In this document: positions 28,301 to 40,600 of the stretch, in pieces
Layout: each line of letters begins with the position of its first letter
Numbering within the stretch: the stretch's first letter is position 1
Source: Pachyseris speciosa
Taxonomy: Eukaryota > Cnidaria > Anthozoa > Scleractinia > Pachyseridae
Direction of reading: 5' to 3'
Assembly: GCA_016490735.1 (NCBI GenBank)
Contig: JAEMWC010000390.1
Location: 462,501-526,500 of the forward strand
DNA: 64,000 bases
Notes under the pieces: model-generated
What the model saw: the letters and a program-made list of their open reading frames with translations, nothing else
Told to the model about the DNA's origin: nothing
The model's database searches: none
Translations under genes and position numbers: made by a program

Positions 28301-29290
28301 GCCTGGTCTACTTAGGATCCTCTTTCAGGCTACATGTACTCGGTACTTTCTATCTAAATGTACATGTATTCTATTCAGAACCAATTTGAATAATACCAGT
28401 ATCTCTAATTATAAAGAAATTTTTATTTTATTTTTGTTTCAAGTACTAAAATGCTTTGTAATTCAAAATAAAATGCCAGCATCTTCCTCTGAGGTGTATA
28501 ATAAGTGGAGATAACAAATTAATAAGTGACTAATTGACACAAAATCAGACCACTTAACTGTAGTTAGGACACGTCAGCTAAATAATAAATAGGACAATAA
28601 AGACTCGTAATTTGTAGAACTCGGATATTTTCAAGCAATCGTGAGCCAAAACACTGTCCAACAAAAAAGAACCGCATATCGAAAAAGTGATCGTGAATTT
28701 TGTGCCAAGGTTTGGATTCATAAAATTCACAACAAAACAAGGTTTCGCCAGAGCGAATGTTATTATTAAAACGTTAAGTGATTTGTTTAAGCAGCTGCTA
28801 ACAAATTAACAGAGCTTGAAAATAGTAAATTTAGGATTTATAACCTAAAACAAAAGCTCAGTTATCCCTAAACGACCAATAACATTAACAGAGCTTGATA
28901 AAATAAATCTTTGTTCCAATAGATACAAATCAGTAACTTTTGTCCGCACTTACCCTCAGAATTATCCAGTTGAATTAATCTTTCAACCTCTGGCCATTCT
29001 TTATGGAACCTTCTGATTTCGAGATACGAGTTTACAGGATGTCCAAGATAGCGAGAAACATCATCGCCAACAATTTCATGCGCGGAGTTAACTTTGGCGA
29101 GAAACTTCTGTAGTTTAGCCAAACGCTCAAGTTCCAAATTGACGTATTTCTCCAACTCGAATCTTAGCTCTCGCTCTCTGTAAACCAGGTTTTCAAGATC
29201 GACTAACGCCGTGAAAAGTTCTGCTCGAGTTCTGCTCAAAATGAGACTAAGAGTGAGGAATAACATTGTATGACATACGAAGGCTGCCAT
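8538..29290 (-). CDS. P4HA: Prolyl 4-hydroxylase subunit alpha-like, gene 1 (12 exons, 537 aa)
   Basis: Collagen prolyl 4-hydroxylase alpha subunit, an Fe(II)/2-oxoglutarate dioxygenase that hydroxylates procollagen prolines in the ER together with PDI. Coding exons on the minus strand: 29290-28954, 26674-26346, 24778-24727, 22072-21873, 21272-21102, 18906-18836, 12601-12502, 11454-11401, 10169-10107, 9754-9686, 9317-9221, 8608-8538. They sum to 1614 nt, all with AG/GT borders and matching phases. The ATG at 29290 starts a signal peptide (MAAFVCHTMLFLTLSLILS, about 23 residues), followed by the alpha-helical N domain (LENLV..) and the peptide-binding/TPR region (about 115-240; LLRLQDTY). The catalytic domain shows YEPHYDF with iron ligands His433 and Asp435, the distal iron ligand His503 (TRHAGCPVL) and the 2-oxoglutarate lysine Lys513 (GSKW). 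The protein ends VANKWIHERGQEFRR..RHE. Length fits the family (about 530-550 aa). Exon structure is inferred from homology and splice signals, not from transcripts. Confidence 0.93.
10267..10373 (+). repeat. AAAT and GAT microsatellites
   Basis: A run of AAAT units (about 10267-10297) and then GAT units (about 10316-10370). The open frame through it that would encode poly-His is an artefact of the GAT repeat. The sequence just after (CGGCGCACATATCCCAAGGG) looks like the end of a SINE/LINE-type repeat. Confidence 0.85.
10514..11334. mobile_element. Foldback element with arms of about 190 bp
   Basis: The left arm (10514 to about 10700, starting CGGCCCAAGCTCACGATAAG) matches in inverse orientation the stretch 11334 to about 11155 (CGGCCCAAGCTCACAATAAG), through TGAATTTGAATTACAAAGG to AATAAAGTTGACTT. 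The spacer holds another palindrome (10697-10801). The whole lies in intron 8 of P4HA gene 1. Confidence 0.75.
10697..10801. repeat. Nested palindromic MITE
   Basis: Ends GTAACAAAGTGAACCCGGCG and its complement, with an inner inverted pair GACCAGTTG / CAACTGGTC. It is about 105 bp and interrupts the larger foldback repeat at 10514-11334. Confidence 0.7.
11916..12255. repeat. ACATGTCCC-rich repeat block
   Basis: Many copies of CAACATGTCCC or its complement in both orientations, bordered by GTCCCCGTGACATGTCCC and ACATGTCCCCTCGTGTGGGC. It is probably a MITE family member in intron 7 of P4HA gene 1, with no coding role. Confidence 0.5.
13584..13636. repeat. Fragment of the TAGCCTCC MITE family
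   Basis: TAGCCTCCCAAGCAGTCGTT followed by GGGACTCGTATTTCACCTCC. The same words occur in the complete element at 36936-37020. This copy lacks a matching right end. Confidence 0.5.
14553..14719. mobile_element. Hairpin MITE with nearly perfect arms
   Basis: Arms of about 75 bp starting CCATCTTGCTAATGATCACT. The complement of the right end is identical for the first 35 bases. Inside are GTAGATCCAGTCC-type and AAACGG words in both orientations. Few mismatches suggest a fairly recent insertion. It lies in intron 6 of P4HA gene 1. Confidence 0.75.
19566..19818. mobile_element. TARCCTCC-family MITE with 9-bp target duplication
   Basis: Element ends are TAACCTCCTCCGCAGCCGTT and, on the complement of the right, TAGCCTCCTTCGCAGCCGTT. 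It is flanked by the direct repeat CGTTTTTAT (19557-19565 and 19819-19827). A 9-bp duplication is typical of Mutator-like (MULE) transposons. 253 bp, no coding content. Confidence 0.8.
19894..20068. mobile_element. MITE with AAATTCGTTGTATCG ends, copy 1
   Basis: The left end AAATTCGTTGTATCG matches the complement of the right end. Internal inverted words are ATCTGATTGG and GGGGTTATGCAAAT. The same family occurs at 57349-57572. Confidence 0.65.
22871..23079. repeat. Foldback repeat with GATGGGACGTTGA arms
   Basis: Left TGTACATCCTGAATGAAAAC..GATGGGACGTTGACGTGTAC pairs with the complement of 23079-23016 (GATGGGACGTTGATGTGTAC). The arms are about 65 bp with a spacer of roughly 80 bp. Confidence 0.6.
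24602..24627 (+). repeat. CCATG pentanucleotide microsatellite
   Basis: About five consecutive ATGCC units in intron 3 of P4HA gene 1. Confidence 0.75.
26816..27006. mobile_element. MITE-like inverted repeat
   Basis: The left arm reads AATAGACCAAATGCAAAA..TTTAAATAATTCTTTTGTTT..AATAGCCTGACTAACCTC, and the right arm is its complement with few changes. Arms are about 80 bp. It sits in intron 1 of P4HA gene 1. Confidence 0.65.
27523..27999. mobile_element. Foldback element built of CATAAG/CATAAGCATAAG repeats
   Basis: The ends are AGCCTGGTTCACACTTGTGA in inverse orientation, with TTA on each side (27520-27522 and 28000-28002). Internally the left half has four units of about 60 bp, each starting CACTTGTGACATAAGCACAAG and carrying variable AAGCATAAGC hexamers; the right half has the reverse complement. 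Open frames with Ala-Tyr repeats through this block are not genes. Confidence 0.7.
28000..28132. mobile_element. Small hairpin MITE with TTAATGACTGGTCCC ends
   Basis: TTAATGACTGGTCCC and its exact complement border a 133-bp stretch that also pairs through GAACAGTGAATTTT and AATTCACTGTTCACC. It directly abuts the CATAAG foldback element. Confidence 0.7.
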
Positions 29291-31694
29291 GTTGCCTGCA
29301 CGCTTTGGGCAAAGTGATAAATGTGGTTCAAGATGATTTGAACCAGACACTGAAACAAACAGCGAAGCTAAGGAGAATTTTTGTATTCATCTCCAAGTAT
29401 TACTTAAATAAACACGCTAAATTTGCATTTTTCTTTCAAAACTCACACCAGCTGTTATATTGTTTTGCTCATTATACTTTAAAATTGGTGCTAAACTAAA
29501 CATAATTGTCTATTAAGCCACAATGTCTATAAAAATGCAGTTAAGACTTTGACAGCTAATGTCATTTCTTAAAACTTGTGTGACTACCGCAAGGCACCGT
29601 ACCTGCCAAGAGGTTAAATGAATCGTCCATTCATTCGAACAATCAATTACTTATTTCGTTCTGAAAAAAAGAAATGGAATCATGACAAACTGCACGCAGC
29701 GTTTTCGAGATTAAGATACTTGAAATGCTTTTGTTTAAAAAAATTCAAGTGTACGGGCCCGGAAGGAAGCCGTTGGTGGGGAGCTGGGTACGTCATGTAA
29801 ACGTTGCCTGAAAATGGCTATCTTATGTGACAGAATTGAGCAGCGTGTTAGAAGTGATGTCGGACATAACGTTTTTTGCAACTCCACCGTATCAGGTTAC
29901 ATCCTCTAAACGAAACCCAAGTGGTTGCATTAGGAGCCCATCTCAGGAGGGGTGGGGAAGAGGGAGAGACGCCATCTTTTGTGGCCCCAACACAATTTCG
30001 TTTGTTTGTTTATTTGTTTTTTTCCATTTCTTGAAGGGTGGGGGAGAATTGTTATCTCCTCATTTCGAGAACAGTATTGATCATGATACATCCTGTTCCA
30101 GGCTCTCAGATATTTGAGGCGAGCGCGCGAGAAAGAGCAAAGAAAATTCAGCGGCGCGACTTTCTTCCCTCGTTCTTCGATCGCCCCAACCTTGGACTAG
30201 GAAATTCAGGAAATTGAAAGATTTAGCGCTATATGTGTCAGTTAGACCACCGACATTTTGACATAACTTTCTTCTTCAGGATATTAAAAAACTAGCAAGT
30301 TTTATACTTCTGGCCGAAAAAGACAGTAACACCGAGTCGTAAGTCTAACAATCCCCCTAATTTTCGAGATTAGCGTTTTCTAACACTTCAACATTTCAGC
30401 ACTTCTCTCGTGTTCCATGACCTGACTCAGCGTGACATTGTGCACTGCTAATCAAGAGGACGTAACTGGTTCTTGCTTGATATTAGCCAACAATGCGCGC
30501 GATCGGTCTGAGTACTGTAAAATATGGCATATAATAAGCCCTCTATCACCCCCCCCCCCCTCTCAACCACCACCTCCTTCCCAGGGCTTTTCCCTTTTTA
30601 AATTTAGGGAAAAATCCTGGGAGCGAGGTTGCACAACAGGCATGCGCGAACTCGGAGCGAGCGCAAGACCCAGACATTAAAAACAAAATGTTGTCTTTTC
30701 TACTTTTTAATCTCAAAAATCACGATATGCCTCTGCAGGCATCCTGGTACGCAGCAATATTGAAGTGATAGAAAAAAGAAACAACACTTCGCAAGGTGCG
30801 AACGCTCTCCTGGCATTGTGTTCGATTTCATCAACAAGAGCCCGCGAAAAGCTCTCGAGCAGTGATGCGCAGAAAGCTGCGCAGAACGTTTTCCCGCTCT
30901 GAAGGTTGAACTAAAAGAGGAAAAATGCCCCCCCCCCAAAAAAAAATAGAAAAAAAAAAGGAAAAAAGATTGCTTAGCCCCGGGTCTCGCGCGATAATGT
31001 AGGATCTGCGTCTTATTCTATATTTGTTACCGTAATTGCCTGAAGCACTGTATACAAGTACATTAATCAATGCGGATGTATCCTCCGACGCTGACGGAAC
31101 AAGAGGAAGGTTAATCCTCAAATAAGCCATCATACATAAACCTGGACGCAAACGTAATTCTCAGCTTAAAAACCTCAAAGGCAACTTAAATTTTTGTCAG
31201 CAAAGTCAGGATGTCTATGTTGATATATAGATAAAGTGAAAAAAAAATACGTATATGGAAATTCAAACTCTGTTTTTTATTATTATACAAGTCAGTCCGA
31301 CATTTGCTCCCGTACAATCCCCTGTGAACAATGGAAAGACCATAATAAATAGAAAGACCAGTTGACACCTGCAATCGATATGGTCAAAATGGAGTTTTTA
31401 TATACTTTCTCAAGGTGATGGTCCATTGAAATTTAGTCTTTATTTAATATGAATCGAGTAAATAAATTTGTGTTCAGATCCAGGCTTGCAAAGACATCTA
31501 CTGGAACATTTATTGAGAAGTCATTACTCAAATGTTGCCAGTAGCGACAACATTTTTCTCTTGTCGGCTTTCAAGTATAGAAATTAAAATGCTGGTCATA
31601 AATAATTCAAGTTTGAAACCTTTCTCTTTCAAATCTCGCCAGTACAAACAAAACCACAGATCAAATCACGTGTATTTTGAAGACGATCGAGAAA
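29291..31694. promoter_or_regulatory. Shared upstream region between head-to-head P4HA genes
   Basis: This 2.4-kb interval separates the start codons of the two divergently transcribed P4HA genes, so it must contain both promoters and 5' leaders. I see no convincing TATA box or CpG-rich core. It contains a poly-C run near 30548-30559, a fragment resembling an abundant GC-rich repeat (30084-30180, starting CAGGCTCTCAGATATTTG) that recurs near 53393, and no coding exon I can support. The regulatory assignment rests on gene arrangement only. Confidence 0.4.
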
Positions 31695-34600
31695 ATGGAC
31701 TCGCAAATCTTTAGAATTATCATCTTTATAGCCATCGTAGGGAGTTTACAACGAAGACTCTTCGTGACCGCAGACAGTTTTGCGTCCATAGCACAACTTG
31801 AGAAAATTGTGGACTTAGAGATGGCATTGAGTGAAAAGTTAGACACATTTGTCGAGCTGGAGAAGAATCGATTAGACAAGATAAAACAATTTGCTGAGAG
31901 CGTCAGGGAAGCAGTGGACCTGGTAAAAACCGATGGAATGAAAGCACTTGAAAATCCCACAACAACTTATGCTGTTATAAAACGATTTGCAAATGGTTGG
32001 TCAGAGCTAAGCGACTTCTTAGGCAAGAACTATTCTCAGGGTAAGTGTTAAACAGGATAATTAATTGTTTGTTTAGAGATACGATGTTTACAACCAAAGA
32101 AATCGTCAATCGCGACGATCTCATGAAAATATATCTACTCATTTAAAAACACAGTAATATTTGATTCTTGTGGACAGAAAGGGCTCATCCTTGTCTGGAT
32201 AATGGGTAAGTTATACATGAAATCATTGTTTTCACTCCGGTTTAGAACATACATTATGTTCACTCATTATGTTCACTCAGTTATTATGTTGTAGTCTTCA
32301 ACTAACCATAAAACTAACGTTGTTTACAAGCGGTTTGCCGCGGACGTGAAGCATGGAGGTGGTGGATGTGAGGGAAGGGGGGGGGGGGGGGGGGGGGGCT
32401 CCTCCACTCACACAGCTGTGAAAAAGCTTCAATATAACTGACTTTGGTCGTTTCTTTTGTCCTGATAACGGATATAAGTTTTTATCCAGGTCTAAAAGTT
32501 GTATAATTTGGAGGTCGGTTTCGAAAATGTCAGTGTATCTTGGGAAACGAATTGTTTGGGAAAATAATCATTAAAATAATAATAATTTAGAACTTATGTG
32601 TATATCATCAAATGCGCTTTACAAGCAGATGAAATTGGATTTGGAAATGTTGGTTTTTGTGGAGAGGGGAAAACCGGAGAACCCGGAGAAAAACCTCTCG
32701 GAGCAGAGAAGATAACCAACAACAAACTCAACCCACATATGACGTCGAGTCCGGGAATCCGCCAACCCTGCTCCCCTAAAATTACATGTTTTGGCCAGAA
32801 GTGAAGGTTTCAAAAGCAGGTCAAATAGGACAGTAAAAAATATTAAGTTTTTAGATCCGAGGTAACTAGGGTGTGGATGCTCCTGGCGGATAACCCCAAT
32901 TCCAGACTAGAGTGCACGAACCATTCACAATTTCAGACGAAAATGGTCAAAATCGATATCCTATTTCAGACCAAAATGCCCTTTAGCGCCGCACATACGT
33001 ACCTCTATAGCTCATATAAGGTAGTACGAATACACACCCAGGGAGGGGGGAGGGTTGGCCGTTTTATGGTTGTGCAAAGAAATTGTAATAATAATTCGAG
33101 TCTGAGATCAGTGGAGTTAATGATGCCTTTCGCCCCCAGATTTGCAAGAGTTACTGACGTCAAACCAGTGGCAATTCCCAAATTATAATGATGACCTTGT
33201 AGGTGCTATGGCTGCCTTGTTTCGCCTTCAAGATACTTACAACATTTCAACTGCTGATATGGCAAACAACAATATGCAAGGTAAGAGAAGGTAGAACAAC
33301 TTCATGACAAAATATAGGCACGCTGCACACACGTGTAACTGCTTATGTTGTCTGACCCAGTCCTTCACATCATGTGATCGAATATCATCCCAACACCTTT
33401 TCTCTACTCAAAACACAGGTAAAACAAGTCCTGCGTTATTATAGCGTTTAACAGTGCCAAGTTGTACTTTGTATTTCCTTGCAGCTTCCGAACAGACTAC
33501 AAAATGGACAATGTAAATCAGAGCTTGAAAGCCGTCTTCGCCTATGCCAATCATTCACAAGTTCATCCAAATATAACTCCAGAAAAGATTTCAAAAGAAA
33601 TAACTCACATTAGACGCAAAAAATATCATATCACTATTGCGCTTACCAATTGAAATCCCCAACCCCCCCCCCCCCCACCCCCACCCGGGACAGGGTGGGT
33701 ATTTGACTTTCTGTCGACTCAAATGGTAATATATCCCCACCTTACTGGGGTACTTAAACTTGCAAAACCCCCACCTACAGTCCTGTAGGAGGAAAATTGA
33801 ACATGGCAAATCTTGAGAAGTCCCTACCCCCAAGGGCAAAACATGCTATCAAATTTGATCAAACACCCTTCATTCCCCCACCTTGGTCCAGGGATGTCGC
33901 GGGTTGGGGCTTCCACTGATAAGTACAAGAGGATCAGTCTAAAACTTCCAAGCACTCAAACATTGCTTCTCTGCCAAATTGTACTTTGTATTTCCTTGCG
34001 GATTGCTAACTGATCACAAAATGGACATTGTAAACCAGAGCTTGAAAAGGCATTTACGCCTACGCTAATCATTCACAAGTTCATCTATTAGGGAGAATGG
34101 GATGTTATATTTAGTAAATATAACTCCAGAATAGATTTTAAAAGAAATAACTTGTATTAGAGGCTAAAAATTCAAACAAAAAAGACCCCCTCCCCCTGCC
34201 AACCAAAAATCTCCTTATCATATCACTAATACAAGAGGATCAGTCTAAAACTTCGGAGTGCTCAAACATTGCTTCTCAGCCAAATTGTACTTTGTATTTG
34301 AATGGTAAAAGTGTTGACAAGCCTGCACGACTCCTGCAGTTCGCAGATGAATAACCTACAACGCCTTCATAGCTTGGCTTTGACTAGGATGTCTTTTAGG
34401 GATTTTCCCTTACGATATGAGATAATGGGGGGCTCCTTAAAGATATTTCTCAGTTGTGGTTGATTGTCTATAAGGTGCCATCTCCCCATTAGTGTGTCCT
34501 TTAGGTTAGGCAACGCTGGATGGTATTGTATTGTGCATACTCGACCAATTCTCGTGGCAGCATCAATGCGGGACTTCACATTATCAATCATCTTCCCTTC

Positions 34601-37600
34601 TAGTGTTAGCCTACTTTGGGCCTTAGTGTTTCCAATCAAAAATTTTTCTGTTTGCTTTCGTGCATTACTTTTGATTGTCTTTGTCATCTCCTTATCTTTA
34701 CACTTTCTGTACTCTTCTGCAAGAATGTTGAGAAAGTACATGTCCTCAGAGGTCTGTTCTTTGCCAGATGAACTTCCGAAGACTTGACTCCATTGCCTGC
34801 TACCTATAACATCAACCATAAGCTCCTGTAGGCTTTCCCCACTTTCATTGTGCACATACTTCATTGCGGTATTCCTCACAGTTTCTATAATTTGGCTTCT
34901 CATTGCACATTGTGTTTGCTCTTGGCATCCTTGTATGGCCGAAGTGGTAAGTCAGGAGCCTGTGTTCCTCTGGATACACTGTTCAAGTCATCAGTGCATG
35001 GAGAAGGGTCACTGTTGGCCACTGGGTTTCCCTATAAAAATAACAACAATGTATTACGTAAATGAATAGATTTCAACTTGCATGATTTACCACCCATACA
35101 ATATTGGGAACAAAATTTACATACTACACATGTAAATAATTCTGTGATGCCTTTGTTTTACTTCACACCAATTTATATAAAGATGCATGGAAACTTATTT
35201 GGTGTAAATAGATACTAAAAGTAAATAAACAACACACAAAAACCGAGTTTCCACATAAAAACAACTTTTCCATACAAATTTTAAAAACTACATGATTTAC
35301 AAAGAATTTCAGTATATAATATCCTAAATCCAGGTCACCAGCCTGTTTGATGGAGCCTGGGGCTCGTGAAAATCACTCAAAAATACAGTTGCATGCAACT
35401 TACACTTTGTTCTGGCAAGAAGTGAGATTTCTCATCAGTAAAGTTGTTTTCTTCCAATTCAAACTAAAAGCGAAGAGAACAGCAAAACCTTAGAAATGTT
35501 ACAGACACTTTGAAGAGTATAAAAACAAAGAAATTACAAAGCTAACGACAATTAGATGTTGCATTATGACAAAAATTCAAATGTAAAATACAGACTATAG
35601 ACTAAAAATATCAATACACAAATAAATGATGATCGACATTCTTGTAGGGGTAAAGAATCGGGAAAGTCAGGAAAAATAGCACAGGCTTATAAGACTTACG
35701 TATATGTACCATTTGGCTAAAATTATAGGTTTCCATCTCGCAATGGCAAAGGAAAGTCTAGTCTACTGTAATTCAACATTTTATAACGCGATGCAAACCA
35801 ATGAGCTGTGTTTTCCAAAAATAATGAGCTGAATATTTCAGAAGTCAAATTTTGCTTGATGAGATACTAGTGAAAGCTTTCAAGGGTAGGATAAAAGAGA
35901 CGGGAACTGATACGATGACTTACCACGTGCGCAGCAACAGAATTCTCATCCGCACTCTCCAGCTTACGATATTTTTCTTCCAATTCAATCCGGCCACGGC
36001 ATGCTAAACAAATCTTCCTTTTTCTTCCTCCATGCTTGGAATCGACATTACAGTACTTTTCTTCGTAAAAGGTGGCCACACGAAGGTCAACGCTTGAATG
36101 GTGATGCCATTCTTGATGCTTGCTACAGCTGCACACAGCCACGAAGGGCATCTTTATATCGCCACAATGAACCACCAGATAAAACACGAGTCGACGATCG
36201 AAATCCACTACTAAGGCTTCACTCACTAATTATACTATATACAAACTGTAAAAGAAACTATATACAAACTATATACACACTCGCAAAATAAGGTTGTTGT
36301 TCAAAACAAAGCGAAGAAGTGGTGAATCCAATATGGCGGCGCTCTCGCGTATGTCCTTCGTGCCCTTGGAAAACCTTCCCCACATCGGAATCTTACGAAA
36401 CTTTGAGAAACAATAGATCTTACGTCATCATCGACAAAAATACTGATGTTTCGGACTTATTCGCATTTTTTTCGTGCAAAAGTCGGGAAAAATGGATTTC
36501 AACCAATCAGAGAGCTCAAAATTAATTAAATAATTCAATTATAATATAGTTCTACTGCTCATGCGTTGCCGTGCAACGCTATCGTTCTTAGACGGACCAT
36601 TACTTAACACTCTTTTCTAGGAAGGGATGATTACCTTGTGTCGCGTCTGAAGCTCAATGTCAACCAAGACAAAAACAATGAGCGATTCAAAACACTCCGC
36701 CTTTATTTGTTTGCGCCGTGTGGTGAAAACCGAGGCACACGTAAACGCTGCTAATTGAAAAATAAAGTAGAGATTGGCCAAAGAAAATAACACAAAAGAC
36801 AGATAAAAGAAACAACACAAGAAAAGAATGCGAAAACCTACATGTATGATACTGCAAGCGAGCCAAAAGCGCCGCTTTACAACTTGTAAATGTTAACAGT
36901 AAATCTCAGTAAAAGCACGAGGTCCTGGCCGAGGGTAGCCTCCCACGCAGGGACTCGTATTTCACCTCGTGGGGAGGAGGTGAAATACGAGTCCCCCAAA
37001 AACAACTGCGTGGGAGGTTAGGCCGAGGGCCCCTGAAATGACTATGATGGGCCGGAATATGGTCTCACGGCTCGCTTACTAATCAAGACAAGATAAAACT
37101 AGTAGTAATCGTAGATGAGGAGTGCGTTCGAGTATTGGTAGGTTTGGTATGTTAACCTTAAATCCACCATATGAAGGGCCATGTGGTCCATGATGATCGT
37201 TGAACACTAAAAGCACATTTACAGCATCTTGGAAAGCCTCAAAAATATCAACTTTGACTAACACAATATTAAAACATAGTTTCTGAAAATTGTTGTAGCA
37301 GCAACGAACAAATTATTGTAGAAATCGGCAATTGTTTCAGCTTTATCCAGACAGTAATCCCCAGAAATTCCTTCAGCTCCCCAGGACTTGTTCCGACCAA
37401 ACATGGTATGTTCCTTCGCATGGCATATTTGTTTGTTTCAGTGACGAAATCGAAATGACCGATCCGTGGTGTAAAAAGGTTTACAAAATATTTCTCAGAC
37501 ATTATCCTGATATAACAAATTTCAGTCGAGGTCGTTTCTTGAGAGGTAAGGTGGCAGATCATCCACTTCAATCGCCAATCCTCGCCACAAAGAAACTTCC

Positions 37601-40600
37601 CTGCTAGCAGAGGTCCTCTGGCAGAATCCCAATTTCATCGTGTTCAACAACTCGATCAAACAGGTCTTGTTTTCGAAAGATTTCGTCTATTCAATTCCGC
37701 TTTTACTTGATGAATTGTCCACTCATTGCAGTGGTATCGCCGCCATTTTTATTTTCGCCATTTCCGGGCTGTTGCAGCTCATTTGAGACATTTAGACATC
37801 ACTCGTCTTCCTCGCCGACGGCCGCCATTTTGAAAGCTAAATTACGTTGGCTTGGCGATGATGTCATTCGTGTTCGCCCCCGCAGACTGCTTGCAGATTG
37901 CAGGGCAGCTCTTTTCAAGACCCACCGGTTGTCCCAAAATCTCGATTCAGTCTGGATTAGGACTGCGTTCTGCGAACGCAATAATTTGCTAAGAGCGTCA
38001 GGGAAGCAACGGCCCACTAACTAAAGGCAATTATTCTATCCGAAATTAGTGTAAATCTTCTAGCGTTCTATCACGATGTGCCGTTCTCTTATTGGCTACG
38101 CTAACTCGCTATCTGTTTTGTTGAAGATAGTGAGTAGCGGTAGTCGAAACAAAATAGTGGCCCCTTCTTCGCGTTTTCGAAGTGTCTACGAGGAGGATTT
38201 AGATAATTTTTTTGTTTAGTTTTGAACGACTTGTAAATTTATACTAAAAAAATTAGATTATTTGCTCTCGATTCCTATGTGTGACTCTGAGGAAGCCGAT
38301 TCTAGCTCTGCCGCTCATCAGCTATCACGCGGTAGAAAGCTCGAGCTCATAATCTAATTGTTGAATAAACGTATGCTGAAACTGCTACACCTTGTGCTAC
38401 GAAATAAACCGAAAAGTAGTTTGAGGATTAATTTCTGCAAACTTTTATAAGGTGGAGTGTTCATTACCGCGACTTAAAGTTTTAGCATAGTAATTCTTTT
38501 CCAGAATGTTAGGAGGTAATTCTTACTGTGAAAGTCAAAAAACCGTGAACACTTTGATTTCATTTTGACAGGTCCATTGTGTAGCTACCAATAAAACGCG
38601 AGATGAAATTCGAGGGACTTTAAGCCGCGGCTACACGAGCGATATTTATTGCTCGCACCGGTGATGCGATGTTTTTAAATTTTGTCTCGTCGCCAGCACG
38701 TGATGAAAATCACAACCGTAGTATGGCAAGCCAATTGTAGCAATATTCAATGCTAAAATTCAAATTCAATTCAATGAAATTCAAATTCAATTCAATGAAA
38801 TTCAAATTCAATTCAATGGAATTCAAATTCAAATTCAATTCAAATTCAATTCCAAGAAAATTCAATTTCAATTCAATGAACATTCAAATTCAATTCAATG
38901 AAAATTCAAATTCAATTCAATGGCATTTCAAATTTCAATTCAATGAAATTCAAATTCAATTCAATGAAATTCAAATTCAATTCAATGGAATTCAAATTCA
39001 ATTCAAATTCAATTCAAAGAAAATTCAATTTCAATTCAATGAACATTCAAATTCAACTAACTACGCGCATAGCATCTTGGATCAAATATCCGGGAGTCCC
39101 GTCCGAAAGGCTTCTCCCGCCGCCAAAATGGAGGAACGTCTTCGAAATCTTGCCGATTCGTTGGGTGAGTGCTCGAGACTCGTGTCGCAAGTGTTAGGTA
39201 GCAGTAGTTCAAGATCAAATTCGAACGTCCTGGATTCAGCGAGTCAAGTCGTATCGGAAAATAACTTAAGCTTAAGTTCAACGAGCAATGTTTCCAGTGC
39301 CGTCGAACGAGCTCGATCCATGTTGCAAAGAAGTCGAAGTACAGGATTGTGTTCTCGCTTGAGCCAACGGGAGCGACTTCGATCAGCATCACCGTGCGCT
39401 CCTGCCAGTCACAGAGGAAAGAAACAGAGAGCAACTCCAGAGCAATCTAAACCGTTTGAATTTGCTCTTCTGTACGTTGGGGACGACGACGAAGACTTGG
39501 CAATTCACCAAGAGAATATTTTGCTTCGAGGATTTGTTAATTTAGTCAACACAGATGGAGAAGCCGACATCCGATCCAAAATTGGCGATGCAATCAGACT
39601 AAAGTATCCCTTAGTTGGCAACAGAGATTTTGTGTTTCTTCGTGCAAACCGGCGCAAGTTAAGCACACCTGTTAGTTGTGAAGAATACACGTACAAGCAA
39701 GTGAAACTGCTCTGTGGGCAAGGAGCCATTTACATTAGAATGAAAAGTGAACTGAACTGTTTATTATGTGATGGCGATGGAAATAGCTCAACCGAAAGTG
39801 ATGATTTGCCAGGTAAGTTTTGTTGTGTTTTTAAAATTATTATGCACCAAAAGCTACTATCGGCCAGGCTATTAAGGATAAGAAAACACTGGGTAGACAA
39901 AAGTTGATTTCCAGAACAACATTTCAGCTTGCATCCTACGAGATCCAAAATGTTTATGAGTAGAAAGGTGAGCCAGCGTTCTTCTGCGGCAAAGTAGTCA
40001 CTAGGGAAGTTTTAAATAAGGCAAACGTTTTTACGTTAAAATTTGGTTGTTCCTACCATGAGCAATTTATTGTACTTTTTTGTCACTGGCCTTGTTGTGA
40101 CCATTTGCCATAGATAGTATTAACCTATAGCTTTGACATCAAACCGTCCTTACAGCTTTCTCAACAGTCTCAACTTTTAATCATAGTACAAAGTCTCCCG
40201 TTTATTTATTATTATTATTATTTTTTTTTGGTTTAGTGCAAGGTGTTAGCAAACATTCACAAAAAAGTACCAAAAAATAATACTTTACGTTCTTATATAT
40301 ACATTTTTGTGCAGAAATGCTAAGTCAACCAGCTCCTGGACAACAGAAACAAACAGAAATGCAATCAGTATCCACATTTGAAGATAGAAGTACAGGAAGT
40401 GAGTCAAAAAGGGAGGAGGCACTACCAGATAACATCGAAGATCAGTCTGTTGATTTTTTGGCAGAGCATTGTGTAAATTACTGTAAATCAAATGGTATTG
40501 AAAATCCTGTTGAAATTTTACGCTATGCACAAAGTCTGATTGTGACTGGGAGACCACTGGATGTGCAAGACATAACTGTAAGTCTGGAAGGTGAAACCAA

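Noticed and set aside
31677..31694. Earlier start for P4HA gene 2
   Set aside because: The upstream codon at 31677 is TTG, not ATG. The ATG at 31695 directly precedes the signal peptide.
38750..39055. N-terminal extension of the HECT protein through the TTCAAT array (KFKFNSM repeats)
   Set aside because: The same array occurs in inverse orientation at the other end as part of the terminal repeat, so the open frame is a by-product of the repeat. The ATG at 39128 has a better context.
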